Positions 1 through 7,438 of a DNA stretch of 64,000 bases are shown in pieces. Position 1 is the first letter of the stretch. Each line of letters starts with the position of its first letter. The notes beneath the pieces are model-generated. The model saw only the letters and a list, made by a program, of their open reading frames with translations. It did not search any database and was not told where the DNA came from. This stretch comes from an uncultured Prevotellaceae bacterium (lineage in GTDB: Bacteria; Bacteroidota; Bacteroidia; Bacteroidales; Bacteroidaceae). The stretch lies in assembly GCA_902781315.1 (NCBI GenBank), contig CACZIT010000011.1, positions 49,561 to 113,560 on the forward strand, read 5' to 3'. Both the position numbers and the translations under genes were made by a program.

Positions 1-312
1 GTTAGCCACACTGTCCTCAGCCAGGCTGGTGATGTTGTTGCTCTTCAGCGCCATCCCCACGTTCAGGAAGTCGTTCCTAAAGGTTTGCACACTGTAACCG
101 TCGTCACGGCACAGTCCGTCCTGTGTGCCATACCAAATGTATCCTTGGCTGTCTTGGAAAACGGTATTAATAATGTGTGTCGGGAGCTGGTTGATGTGTG
201 GTAGTCCGTGCACTTGAATCTTCTTGGCAGAAAGACACATCACTTGAATAAGGAATACTAACAGTAATCCAAGTCGGAAAAATCCAAATGCGAAACTTTT
301 CTTACACATCAT
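1..312 (-). CDS. Two-component regulator propeller protein, N-terminal part (truncated by window edge)
   Basis: The 104 codons present start at ATG 312 (a second Met follows) and run off the left edge. Residues 1-30 form a signal peptide or signal anchor (basic start, then a Leu/Val/Phe-rich stretch ending LSA). A first propeller repeat follows with the motif VFQDSQGYIWYGTQDGL, typical of the Reg_prop repeats in periplasmic sensors of Bacteroidetes hybrid two-component systems. Such proteins usually sense polysaccharide fragments and regulate adjacent SusC/SusD genes. A decayed SusC-like fragment lies just upstream of this gene. Kinase and regulator domains are outside the window, so only the sensor start is certain. 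Confidence 0.75.
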   Translation of the reverse strand, partial: MMCKKSFAFGFFRLGLLLVFLIQVMCLSAKKIQVHGLPHINQLPTHIINTVFQDSQGYIWYGTQDGLCRDDGYSVQTFRNDFLNVGMALKSNNITSLAEDSVAN

Positions 313-645
313 GATTCTTTTTGAACTATAGCTATCATCTCTCGAACGAATTTCCATGGTAGGGAAAATAGTTAGAGTTTAACATACAAAATTACATATT
401 ATTTTTTTTATTCTACTTTTTACAACTGAAATTTAACATATTTAATCATTTGGGGCACAAATATTTAGGTTGCTGTTACCATGTATAGAGACCAATCTTG
501 TTTTTCGTAATGAAGGAATGTTCAAATACTTCATGAAGGCAATAACTGTGAGCTTACGTATAACTGTCAGGAAGACAGCGAGGAAAAATGTAAGGATAGA
601 CTTGTGGAGCAAATGCGGAGCAAACAGAGGGTTGTTGTAAAATAA

Positions 646-688
646 AAAATCTCGCAAGTGCCTTAATATCAGCTGCTTGCGAGATTTT
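646..688. terminator. Strong hairpin, probable bidirectional terminator
   Basis: The arms AAAATCTCGCAAG (646-658) and CTTGCGAGATTTT (676-688) are perfectly complementary over 13 bp, with a 17-nt loop and A/T tracts at both ends. This fits a Rho-independent terminator. It sits just beyond the decayed SusC-like fragment and may be the former terminator of that gene. Confidence 0.65.
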
Positions 689-689
689 G

Positions 690-846
690 AATTGTTTTGA
701 AAGGTACCCAGAGCCGAGTGCCGGCATCGAGCCGTTGACGTTGGTTGCCGAGTAGCGGTCGAGCCAGCGTGTTGACTTGTTGCCGCCGTTCGAGATGACG
801 GTGGTCTCCCAGTTGAAGCGGTCGAGTCCGGCAATGCCTCCACCAT
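690..846 (-). pseudogene. Remnant resembling the C-terminal part of a SusC/RagA-type receptor
   Basis: This stretch is GC-rich, unlike its AT-rich surroundings. On the minus strand it reads GLDRFNWETTVISNGG, then STRWLDRYSATNVNGSMPALGSG. The pattern of a Trp-containing segment followed by N-x-N-x-x-x-P-x-L resembles the end of SusC-family TonB-linked outer membrane proteins (RWTPxNxxAxxPRL). It has no start of its own. Upstream it is replaced by the 22-nt repeat array at 847, and downstream it runs into the terminator stem. A SusC relic beside a propeller sensor makes sense, but the identification rests on a short, diverged match. Confidence 0.35.
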
Positions 847-956
847 CGTGCTCTAATGCTTGCAAAGGCATGCTCCAAAGCTGGCAAAGGCATGCTCCAA
901 AGCTGGCAAAGGCATGCTCCAATGCTTCCTAAGCTATGCTTTCATGATGTAATATA
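847..956. repeat. Direct repeat array, 22-nt period
   Basis: Five consecutive 22-nt units begin at 847, 869, 891, 913 and 935. Units 2 and 3 are identical (CATGCTCCAAAG followed by CTGGCAAAGG) and the others are diverged. The last unit runs into the palindromic array that follows. Parts of the flanks recur inverted beyond that array (CTTAGAAGCATT near 1101, CATAGCT near 1065), so the whole 0.9-1.1 kb region is a large imperfect palindrome. Confidence 0.85.
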
Positions 957-1059
957 TCATATATTGTAAAGTAATATATCATATATTGCAAAGTAATATA
1001 TCATATATTGGTCGGTAATATATCATATATTGGTCGGTAATATATCATATATTACTTTA
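950..1059. repeat. Array of AT palindromes, 22-nt period
   Basis: Five units start at 950, 972, 994, 1016 and 1038. Each is the 16-mer TAATATATCATATATT, containing the near-palindrome AATATATCATATATT, followed by a 6-nt linker: GTAAAG, GCAAAG, GGTCGG, GGTCGG, and an ending ACTTTA. The 16-mer is invariant while the linker varies. The same 16-mer with related linkers occurs in reverse orientation at 30687-30790, next to an HU-like gene. Confidence 0.93.
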
Positions 1060-1188
1060 CGAGAACATAGCTTTTTCTGCATGAAGTCATTGCCCCGGTG
1101 GCTTAGAAGCATTGCTTGGAGAGGTTGACAAGCCGCGTGCAGTGAGCATTAATTAGTGGTTTTGCTTGCAGGATTGCGAATTTTTCAG

Positions 1189-1196
1189 TACCTTCG
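1189..1196 (+). promoter_or_regulatory. Bacteroidales-type promoter -7 box for the symporter gene
   Basis: TACCTTCG matches the TAnnTTTG -7 consensus with one mismatch. TTTTGC at 1160-1165 is suitably placed as the -33 element. The transcription start would fall almost on ATG 1204, so the mRNA should have little or no leader. This supports 1204 over the in-frame ATG at 1156. Confidence 0.55.
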
Positions 1197-1203
1197 CGCC
1201 GCA

Positions 1204-2880
1204 ATGACTACAGTTCTTTTAGTGATATTAGGCTATATGGCCGTGCTGATGCTGGTGAGCAGGCTCACGGCTCGGCGATCTACTAACGACGCATTCTTCC
1301 GCGGCGAGCGCAAGAGTCCGTGGTATCTCGTGGCGTGGGGCATGATAGGAGCCTCCATCTCGGGCGTCACGTTTGTGTCGGTGCCAGGCATGGTGCTCCG
1401 TCAGGACATGACCTACCTGCAGATGTGCCTCGGCTTCATACCCGGCTACCTGCTGGTGGCCTTCGTGTTGCTGCCGCTTTACTATCGGCTGAACCTCACC
1501 TCCATCTACACCTTCCTGGGCCAGCGCCTGGGACGCGAGGCCTACAAGACGGGCGCCTCGTTCTTCCTGCTGTCGAAGATGACGGGTGCCGCCGCCCGCT
1601 TCTACCTGGTGTGCATGGTGATTTGGGGGACACTCTCCCTGACACCCACCTCCACCCCCTCCCGAGGGGAGGGGGGCTTGATTAGCTTAGGGAATAGCAT
1701 CGTTAACAGTTCGGGTATTCAAACTCCCCTCCCCTCGGGAGGGGCTGAGGGTGGGTATCTCTCCTTCCTCCTCGTTGTCCTGCTGATGATTGCGCTCATC
1801 TGGCTCTACACGCGGCGCGGAGGCATCAAGACGCTCGTCTGGACCGACTCGCTGCAGACGGCCTGCATGTTCGGCGCGCTGCTGCTTATTATATATAAGG
1901 TGATGGGCGAGCTGAACCTCGACCTCGCCGGTGCCGTGAGCGCCATCGCCCACGACAGCCACTCGCGCGTGTTCGTGTGGGACGACTGGGTGTCGCGGCA
2001 GAACTTCTGGAAGCAGTTCCTGAGCGGCGTGTTCGTGGTGATCGTGATGACGGGTCTCGATCAGGACATGATGCAGAAGAACCTCACCTGCCGTTCGCTG
2101 CGCGACGCTCAGAAGGACATGACGGTCTACGGTCTGGCCTTCCTGCCTGCCAACCTGCTGTTCCTCTCGCTGGGCGTGCTGCTGGTGTTGCTGGCACAGC
2201 AACGCGGCGTCGACCTGCCGGCTGTCGGCGACCAACTGCTGCCGATGTTTGCCGCCACGGGGTCGCTGGGGCAGGGCGCGCTGGTGCTGTTCATACTCGG
2301 CATCGTGGCTGCCGCCTTCTCGTCGGCCGACTCCGCGCTGACCGCCATGACCACCAGCTACTGCGTCGACATCTGCGGCCGTCCTGACGACGAGCGTCTG
2401 CGCCGCCGCGTGCATGTAGGCATGGCAGTGGTATTCGTCGGCGTCATCATGCTGTTCCGCCTGGCCAATTCGCCCAGCGTCATCGATGCCATCTACGTGA
2501 TGTGCGGCTACACCTACGGCCCCCTGCTGGGGTTGTTTGCGTACAGCCTCTCCCCCTTCCCCTCCCCCCAGCCACAGAGACCCACCCCCCAGCCCCTCCC
2601 TGCGAGGGAGGGGAGTAATTACTCTCAAGGCGATGGTTTTCAGGCAGAAAAGCATTCTACTCCCCTCCCTCACAGGGAGGGGCAGGGGGGTGGGTCTCTG
2701 TGGCAGGGAGAGGGTCTTCTGATTGGGGCTATCTGCATCGCCGCCCCGCTCCTCTGCTTCGGCCTCGACCAGCTCTCGCAGCATCTGTGGAACTACCATT
2801 TCGGCTACGAGCTGCTCATGCTCAACGGCCTGCTGACGTTCTGCGGTCTCTGGGCCGTCGACCACCTGCGCAAACAGTAG
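1204..2880 (+). CDS. Sodium:solute symporter family protein with two in-frame repeat insertions
   Basis: This 558-residue polytopic inner-membrane protein belongs to the SSS (SLC5-like) family. It starts with a hydrophobic helix, then RGERKSPWYLVAWGMIGASISGVTFVSVPGM, typical of family helices 1-2, and later has FSSADSALTAMTTSYCVD, the conserved helix-8 region. It should drive uptake of a small solute with Na+; the solute cannot be read from sequence. Residues about 146-185 and 447-505 are not family sequence. They are encoded by inverted GC-rich hairpin repeats and give PTSTPSRGEGG...TPLPSGG and PTPQPLPAREG...HREGQGGGS peptides, apparently in loops. The start 1204 follows the promoter. A DUF3089 lipoprotein gene follows 54 nt downstream. 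Confidence 0.88.
   Translation: MTTVLLVILGYMAVLMLVSRLTARRSTNDAFFRGERKSPWYLVAWGMIGASISGVTFVSVPGMVLRQDMTYLQMCLGFIPGYLLVAFVLLPLYYRLNLTSIYTFLGQRLGREAYKTGASFFLLSKMTGAAARFYLVCMVIWGTLSLTPTSTPSRGEGGLISLGNSIVNSSGIQTPLPSGGAEGGYLSFLLVVLLMIALIWLYTRRGGIKTLVWTDSLQTACMFGALLLIIYKVMGELNLDLAGAVSAIAHDSHSRVFVWDDWVSRQNFWKQFLSGVFVVIVMTGLDQDMMQKNLTCRSLRDAQKDMTVYGLAFLPANLLFLSLGVLLVLLAQQRGVDLPAVGDQLLPMFAATGSLGQGALVLFILGIVAAAFSSADSALTAMTTSYCVDICGRPDDERLRRRVHVGMAVVFVGVIMLFRLANSPSVIDAIYVMCGYTYGPLLGLFAYSLSPFPSPQPQRPTPQPLPAREGSNYSQGDGFQAEKHSTPLPHREGQGGGSLWQGEGLLIGAICIAAPLLCFGLDQLSQHLWNYHFGYELLMLNGLLTFCGLWAVDHLRKQ
1641..1759. repeat. REPIN-like element inside the symporter gene (copy 1)
   Basis: Two GC-rich hairpins, CCCCTCCCGAGGGGAGGGG on the left and CCCCTCCCCTCGGGAGGGG on the right, lie in inverted orientation around a spacer of about 50 nt. 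The outer edges are ACCCACC and GGTGGGT. The element stays open in the host frame and encodes PTSTPSRGEGG and TPLPSGGAEGG. Confidence 0.85.
2544..2720. repeat. REPIN-like element inside the symporter gene (copy 2)
   Basis: Inverted hairpins CCCCTCCCTGCGAGGGAGGGG and CCCCTCCCTCACAGGGAGGGG are bounded by GAGACCCACC and GGTGGGTCTC, with weaker symmetry extending outward (CAGCCTCTCCC...GGGAGAGGG). The 48-nt spacer from AGTA to TACT matches the spacer of the element in the DUF308 gene at 29.9 kb in 39 of 48 positions. This shows they are dispersed copies of one element. Confidence 0.92.
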
Positions 2881-2934
2881 GGAATTGCGGCACGCCGCAT
2901 ACCCTGCATGGATAATGGAAAAAAAACTAACTGT

Positions 2935-3912
2935 ATGGAAACAAGAAAGAACTTCCGGGCTACGATGCTGTTGCCCCTCATGGCTGGTCTGCTGGCGCTC
3001 ACGGCCTGCTCAACCCGGCAAATGGCCGATGGCTACATCCCCGCCGAACCCAACTACGACGAGGCGTCGCAATGGTACATCACCGACCGCCAGGGCGAGG
3101 CCGACGTGTTCTACGTCATCTCCACCGAGACGGGCGACTATCCCTCGGCGGCCGACGGTTCCCTCTGCCACTATGCCGACACCTATGCCGACAGCCTGCG
3201 CCTGCCCATGCTCAGCGAGATGGAGGGCGTCGACACGCTGCTGAGCGGGCGCCTGAACTTCTATGCTCCCTACTACCGCCAGTGCTCGCTGCAGTCGTTC
3301 GAGAGCGACAGCCTTGCCCGCCAGCGCCTGCCGCTCGCATTGGACGACGTGCGCCGCGCCTTTGCCTACTACCTGAAGCATCAGAACCAAGGACGCCCGT
3401 TCGTGCTCGTCGGCTTCAGCCAGGGTGCGCTGATTGCCCTTGAGCTGATGCGCGAGATGGACGACGCCGACTACAGCCGCATAGTGGCGGCCTACATCAT
3501 CGGCACGAACATCTCGCAGGAGATGCTCGACAGCGTTCCCCGCATTCGTCCTGCCCAGCGAGCCGACGACACGGGCGTGACCATCTGCTACAACTCCGTG
3601 CGTGATGCCTCGTGCACGCTGTGGCCCCGCAGTGCCGTCGCCATCAACCCCGTCAACTGGCGCACCGACAGTCAGGAAGCCACGCTCGTCACCGAGCCCA
3701 CGCCCCTGCAGCCCGTCGCCGCGCAGCAGAAGGACACGCTCACCGTGCACCTCGACACAGCCTCCAACCTGCTCTTCGTCAGCGGCTATTCGGCCACCGA
3801 CTACGTCCTGCCCCTCATCGGCAAGGAAGGCAACTACCACTCCCGCGAGATCTGGCTCTACCGCGACCAGCTGCGCGAGAACATCCAACAGCGCGTCAGC
3901 GCGTTTAAGTAG
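2935..3912 (+). CDS. DUF3089 family lipoprotein (alpha/beta-hydrolase-like)
   Basis: The protein has 325 residues from ATG 2935; an in-frame ATG at 2908 would add nine residues before the signal peptide. A lipoprotein signal ends LLALTACS. The body matches the DUF3089 pattern: ADVFYVISTETGDY, then LNFYAPYYRQ, and a nucleophile elbow VGFSQGALIA (GxSxG) in an alpha/beta-hydrolase fold, with a late H in GNYHSREIW. A secreted or membrane-attached esterase-like role is plausible, but the substrate is unknown. It follows the symporter gene closely on the same strand, so a shared uptake or processing role is possible. Confidence 0.8.
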   Translation: METRKNFRATMLLPLMAGLLALTACSTRQMADGYIPAEPNYDEASQWYITDRQGEADVFYVISTETGDYPSAADGSLCHYADTYADSLRLPMLSEMEGVDTLLSGRLNFYAPYYRQCSLQSFESDSLARQRLPLALDDVRRAFAYYLKHQNQGRPFVLVGFSQGALIALELMREMDDADYSRIVAAYIIGTNISQEMLDSVPRIRPAQRADDTGVTICYNSVRDASCTLWPRSAVAINPVNWRTDSQEATLVTEPTPLQPVAAQQKDTLTVHLDTASNLLFVSGYSATDYVLPLIGKEGNYHSREIWLYRDQLRENIQQRVSAFK

Positions 3913-3983
3913 CCGGTATGATCAATGATGACTGATATGAAAGTTTTTTCTTCCCTTTTATTTGAAAGTTTGTAAGAAATATC

Positions 3984-4868
3984 ATGACTCGCGAAAAAGA
4001 AATCTATAAGGTGACGCTCCTGGGCAGCGCAGGCAATGCGGTGCTGCTCACGTTTAAGTTCATAGCCGGCGTGCTGGGCAACAGCGCGGCGATGATAGCC
4101 GATGCCGTGCACTCGCTGTCTGACTTCGTGACCGACGTGCTGGTGCTGCTCTTCGTGAGCATCAGCGCCAAGCCGCAAGACCAGTCGCACGACTACGGAC
4201 ACGGCAAGTTTGAGACCATCGCCACGTTTCTCATCGGACTGGCATTGGTGGCCGCAGCCACGGGCATTGTGGTTTCGGGCATCGTGAAACTCGTCGCCTG
4301 GTGGGGTGGGGCAGAACTCGAGATGCCGGGCTGGATAGCACTCTGGGCGGCCCTGCTGTCGATAGCCGTCAAGGAGTTGCTCTATCAGTACACGGCGCTG
4401 CGGGGCCGACAGCTCAACTCGCAGGTGATGATAGCCAACGCCTGGCACCATCGCAGCGATGCCCTCTCGTCGATAGGTGCTGCCATTGGCATCGGCTTGG
4501 CCATCTGGCTGGGCAGGCGCTGGGCGGTGTGCGACCCGTTGGCCTCCATCGTGGTAGGGTTGATGCTGGTGCGTGTGGCTTACAAACTGCTGAAGCAAAG
4601 CGTCGGCGAACTCACTGAGAGCTCGCTGCCCGACGAGACCGAGCAGGAGATTCTGCAGGTCATACAGTCGTTCCCCGACGTGCAGCAGCCTCACAACCTG
4701 CGCACACGACGCATCGGCAACCACATAGCTATCGAGGCCCATGTGCGCATGGATGGCGACTTGCCCCTGCGCGTAGTTCACGACCGCGCCACTGCCATCG
4801 AGCGGCGGCTGAAGGAGCACTTCGGCGACGACACCCACATCGCCCTGCACATGGAGCCCGTCAAATAG
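3984..4868 (+). CDS. Cation diffusion facilitator (CDF) family metal exporter
   Basis: This 294-residue inner-membrane protein has about six helices and a C-terminal cytoplasmic metallochaperone-like domain (from about residue 210: LPDETEQEILQVIQSFPDV, then IAIEAHVRMDGDLPL). The metal-site motifs are clear: IADAVHSLSDFVTD in helix 2, HDYGHGKFET in the following loop, and NAWHHRSDALSS in helix 5, with the paired H and D residues expected for zinc-type CDF proteins. It should export divalent cations (Zn, Fe or Mn) in exchange for protons. It has its own leader and no clear operon partner. Confidence 0.93.
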   Translation: MTREKEIYKVTLLGSAGNAVLLTFKFIAGVLGNSAAMIADAVHSLSDFVTDVLVLLFVSISAKPQDQSHDYGHGKFETIATFLIGLALVAAATGIVVSGIVKLVAWWGGAELEMPGWIALWAALLSIAVKELLYQYTALRGRQLNSQVMIANAWHHRSDALSSIGAAIGIGLAIWLGRRWAVCDPLASIVVGLMLVRVAYKLLKQSVGELTESSLPDETEQEILQVIQSFPDVQQPHNLRTRRIGNHIAIEAHVRMDGDLPLRVVHDRATAIERRLKEHFGDDTHIALHMEPVK

Positions 4869-5003
4869 AAGTACCTTACCTTTCGCTTCTGCGCGTGACT
4901 GGTATTGCCCCATGGCGCAATGCTCAGATTTTTGCTTGTGCGTACCGTTTGCGTACCCGCTCGTTTGGCCGTTTCGCTAAAATTTATTTACTTTGCACCC
5001 ATT

Positions 5004-5960
5004 ATGCAAACAAGACGACGATTCTCTTTTCTTCTTCTGGCTGTTTCCACGTGCTTGAGCGTACTGGCGCAGGAGGCCATCTACGTGCACGGACGGCAGG
5101 GCTGCCAGGTGTTCGACATCCGCAACATTGCAGAGATGCGCTTGCAACATGACATGCTTTCGGCCAATGTTGGTGCGCTCTGCCTGGAAGTGCCGTTCGA
5201 CAGTATCTCCTTTGCTGATACCCCCCAATCGAGCATGCGAGTGGGGTGGTGGGGCGACAAGGTCGACGGCAGCAGCTGTTGCTACTACTGGCCCGACAGT
5301 ACCAATGTGCCCAATGTGGAGATGGAGGCTGACGGCGGCCTCTGCACTTTTGTTAGGGAATTCGTTCGCCAAACTAGCCGGCAGATGCCGCGCCGCGTGG
5401 GACGCAAGTGGCGCTACACCACCGGCACGCTCACTGGGCGCCATCGCATGCACCTGAGTTGCTTCGATGCCAGCTGTTTTGAGCACTACACGATTCGGCA
5501 GCGCGAGGCCGACGATGACACTGACCACATGGAGATAGACATGAGTCAGATGTTCATGGGCAGGACCTCCAGCACGGTAGGCAATGCGCTGGACTACTGG
5601 CATCGGCCCAAGGCAACGACAGCCATGCCTGCGGAACCCGTCTTCGGACGTTTCGACGGTCATCACTACGAACTGCCGCTGGTGGACGACTCGCTGACGG
5701 TATGCGTAGACCTGTTGCAAGACAATGACGGCATGGTCGTCTGCGACTCTATGTACCTCGTCTTTGCCAGTGAACACACGGCCCGTGAGGCTTATGAGCA
5801 GATGGAAATTGAAGGTGACTCCACCATCAGCACGTTCTTCTATGGCAACTGCATCTGCATTGTTGAGCAATTCCAGGCCACTATCGACGAGGTATGCCAG
5901 TGGATCGTGCGATTCGACCTCGACCTTTATAAACCTTTATTCTTGCGCGAAGAAGAATGA
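5004..5960 (+). CDS. Secreted protein of unknown function
   Basis: The start is ATG 5004, 9 nt after a TTACTTTGC promoter-like box at about 4989-4997. The protein has 318 residues with a signal peptide (MQTRRRFSFLLLAVSTCLSVLAQ). I recognise no family. The mature part is acidic, with several Cys residues and the segments DIRNIAEMRL, CCYYWPDSTNVPNVEME and HMEIDMSQMFMGR. Its stop codon overlaps the start of the next gene (ATGA, 5957-5960), so the two are translationally coupled. A target or partner of the TPR/HTH protein downstream is a reasonable guess. Confidence 0.7.
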   Translation: MQTRRRFSFLLLAVSTCLSVLAQEAIYVHGRQGCQVFDIRNIAEMRLQHDMLSANVGALCLEVPFDSISFADTPQSSMRVGWWGDKVDGSSCCYYWPDSTNVPNVEMEADGGLCTFVREFVRQTSRQMPRRVGRKWRYTTGTLTGRHRMHLSCFDASCFEHYTIRQREADDDTDHMEIDMSQMFMGRTSSTVGNALDYWHRPKATTAMPAEPVFGRFDGHHYELPLVDDSLTVCVDLLQDNDGMVVCDSMYLVFASEHTAREAYEQMEIEGDSTISTFFYGNCICIVEQFQATIDEVCQWIVRFDLDLYKPLFLREEE

Positions 5961-7294
5961 GAAACAACAGACCCACCCCCCTGCCCCTCCTCTTGGCCCT
6001 TCTCTTGCTTTGCGGGTGTTCGGCCGATAAGGCAGAACGCTACTACCAAGAGGCGCTGGCGCTGGCCGACGAGGGTGACGCCCCGCAGGCGCTCGAGTGC
6101 TTCCGCATGGCTGCCGACCACGCCCGTGCCGACACGCTGCTCGTGGTTATCCATAGCGAGATGGGACATCTGCTGTTTGAGGAGGGACTGCAGGAGGATG
6201 CGCTTGTAGCCTTCCGCAAGGCATACGAGGTGGATTGCCGTCTGGGTGACACCCTCGGCATGACATGCGACCTGCGCGACATGGCAAACGTCTATCGCAC
6301 CCGCGAGGCTGACGACAGCTGCCGTGTGCTCTTCCGCGAGGCGATGCAGTTGGCCGAGGCTTCCGGCGACAGCGCCTTACTGATCGACGTGGGCAGTCAA
6401 CTGGCTGGCTACTACCTCTGGCACGCCCGCTACGACGAGGCCCGCCGACTGCTCATGCCCGCCCTGCAGGCCCTGCCCGACAACACCGGCCTGCGCTTTA
6501 TGGCAGCCGACTTCTATCGTCATACCGCCCAGTTCGACTCTGCGCGTTACTACTGTAACTCTCTGATTGATGAGGGTGGGGCAGTAATCCACCGCCAGAT
6601 GGCTCACAAATGGCTGGCTGAGATGCTCCTGAAGGAAGGACGTGCCCATGAGGCTATGCACCAGCTTGAACAATACGAACTGCTCACCGACTCGCTGCAG
6701 CAGGAAATCGACACAGAAGCACTGCGCCACACCAATGCCCTGTACGACTACTCGCGGCGCGCCCGGCAGAACGCCCAGTTGCAAGTGCGACTCACGGTGG
6801 CCGTGGCAACTGTTGCCGTGCTCGTAGCGCTCCTCGTTGCTGCCGCCTTCTGGTATTCCCGTCGCCGACTGCACAACCCGCTGCTGGTTCAGCAACTCGA
6901 ACAACTCTTGGCCGATTATCGCCAGCGCGACGAACAGGCATCGGAACGCCAGCAGCAGATGCTCTCGCAGGCACCCATCTTTAAGCGCATCGCCCAAATG
7001 CTTGGCGACTCCACGCCCAAGCCGCTCACCGACGAGGACTGGCACATTCTGGCCGACACCATCGACAAGACGCACCCCGCGTTCCGCTCGCGTCTGCAGG
7101 AGTTCTACCGCCTGTCGCCGCAGGAGATGCGCATCACCCTGCTCATCAAGGCCGGCATTGCCCCTGCCGACATCGCCCGCCTCACCGCCCGCTCCAAGCA
7201 GTCGGTGTCGAGCACGCGCAGCCGCCTCTTCCTGAAGGTCTTCGGCCGCAAGGGCACGCCTGCCGAGTGGGACGAGTTCGTGATGTCGCTGTAG
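5957..7294 (+). CDS. TPR lipoprotein with transmembrane helix and C-terminal HTH
   Basis: The 445-residue protein has a lipoprotein signal (LLLALLLLCGCS), TPR-like repeats at about 25-245 (ERYYQEALALADEGDAPQALECF, EDALVAFRKAYEVD), one transmembrane helix at about 275-300, a coiled coil, and a C-terminal region with LSPQEMRITLLIKAGIAPADIARLTARS resembling a LuxR-like helix-turn-helix. The layout is that of Bacteroidetes membrane-spanning regulators, with sensing TPRs outside and an HTH inside. A similar protein lies at 33956-35617. Its start overlaps the preceding gene by 4 nt. The signal-peptide segment RPTPLPL is encoded by half of the GC-rich repeat (5971-5993). Confidence 0.8.
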   Translation: MRNNRPTPLPLLLALLLLCGCSADKAERYYQEALALADEGDAPQALECFRMAADHARADTLLVVIHSEMGHLLFEEGLQEDALVAFRKAYEVDCRLGDTLGMTCDLRDMANVYRTREADDSCRVLFREAMQLAEASGDSALLIDVGSQLAGYYLWHARYDEARRLLMPALQALPDNTGLRFMAADFYRHTAQFDSARYYCNSLIDEGGAVIHRQMAHKWLAEMLLKEGRAHEAMHQLEQYELLTDSLQQEIDTEALRHTNALYDYSRRARQNAQLQVRLTVAVATVAVLVALLVAAAFWYSRRRLHNPLLVQQLEQLLADYRQRDEQASERQQQMLSQAPIFKRIAQMLGDSTPKPLTDEDWHILADTIDKTHPAFRSRLQEFYRLSPQEMRITLLIKAGIAPADIARLTARSKQSVSSTRSRLFLKVFGRKGTPAEWDEFVMSL

Positions 7295-7409
7295 GCCCGC
7301 ACCTCCGTACCCCGCACCTCCGTATCCTTTCCGTACTCCGCCCCGTCCGCTTCGCGTACGCTTGACGTTTTGCATACGCCGAGCTGATGGTCGCAGAGGC
7401 AGCTTTCCG

Positions 7410-7417
7410 TAACTTTG
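7410..7417 (+). promoter_or_regulatory. Promoter -7 box for the glycosyltransferase/UbiA pair
   Basis: TAACTTTG is an exact TAnnTTTG match ending 22 nt before ATG 7439. It supports that start over the upstream ATG at 7415, which overlaps the box. Confidence 0.6.
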
Positions 7418-7438
7418 TGGTCAAAAAAACGACTGACC

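Noticed and set aside
442-922. Two overlapping minus-strand ORFs of 122-134 codons
   Set aside because: They start inside the 22-nt array and differ in composition along their length. Only the 690-846 part looks protein-derived, and that was recorded as a remnant.
847-1059. CRISPR array
   Set aside because: The units are contiguous with no unique spacers, the 6-nt linkers fall into two classes, and no cas genes are nearby.
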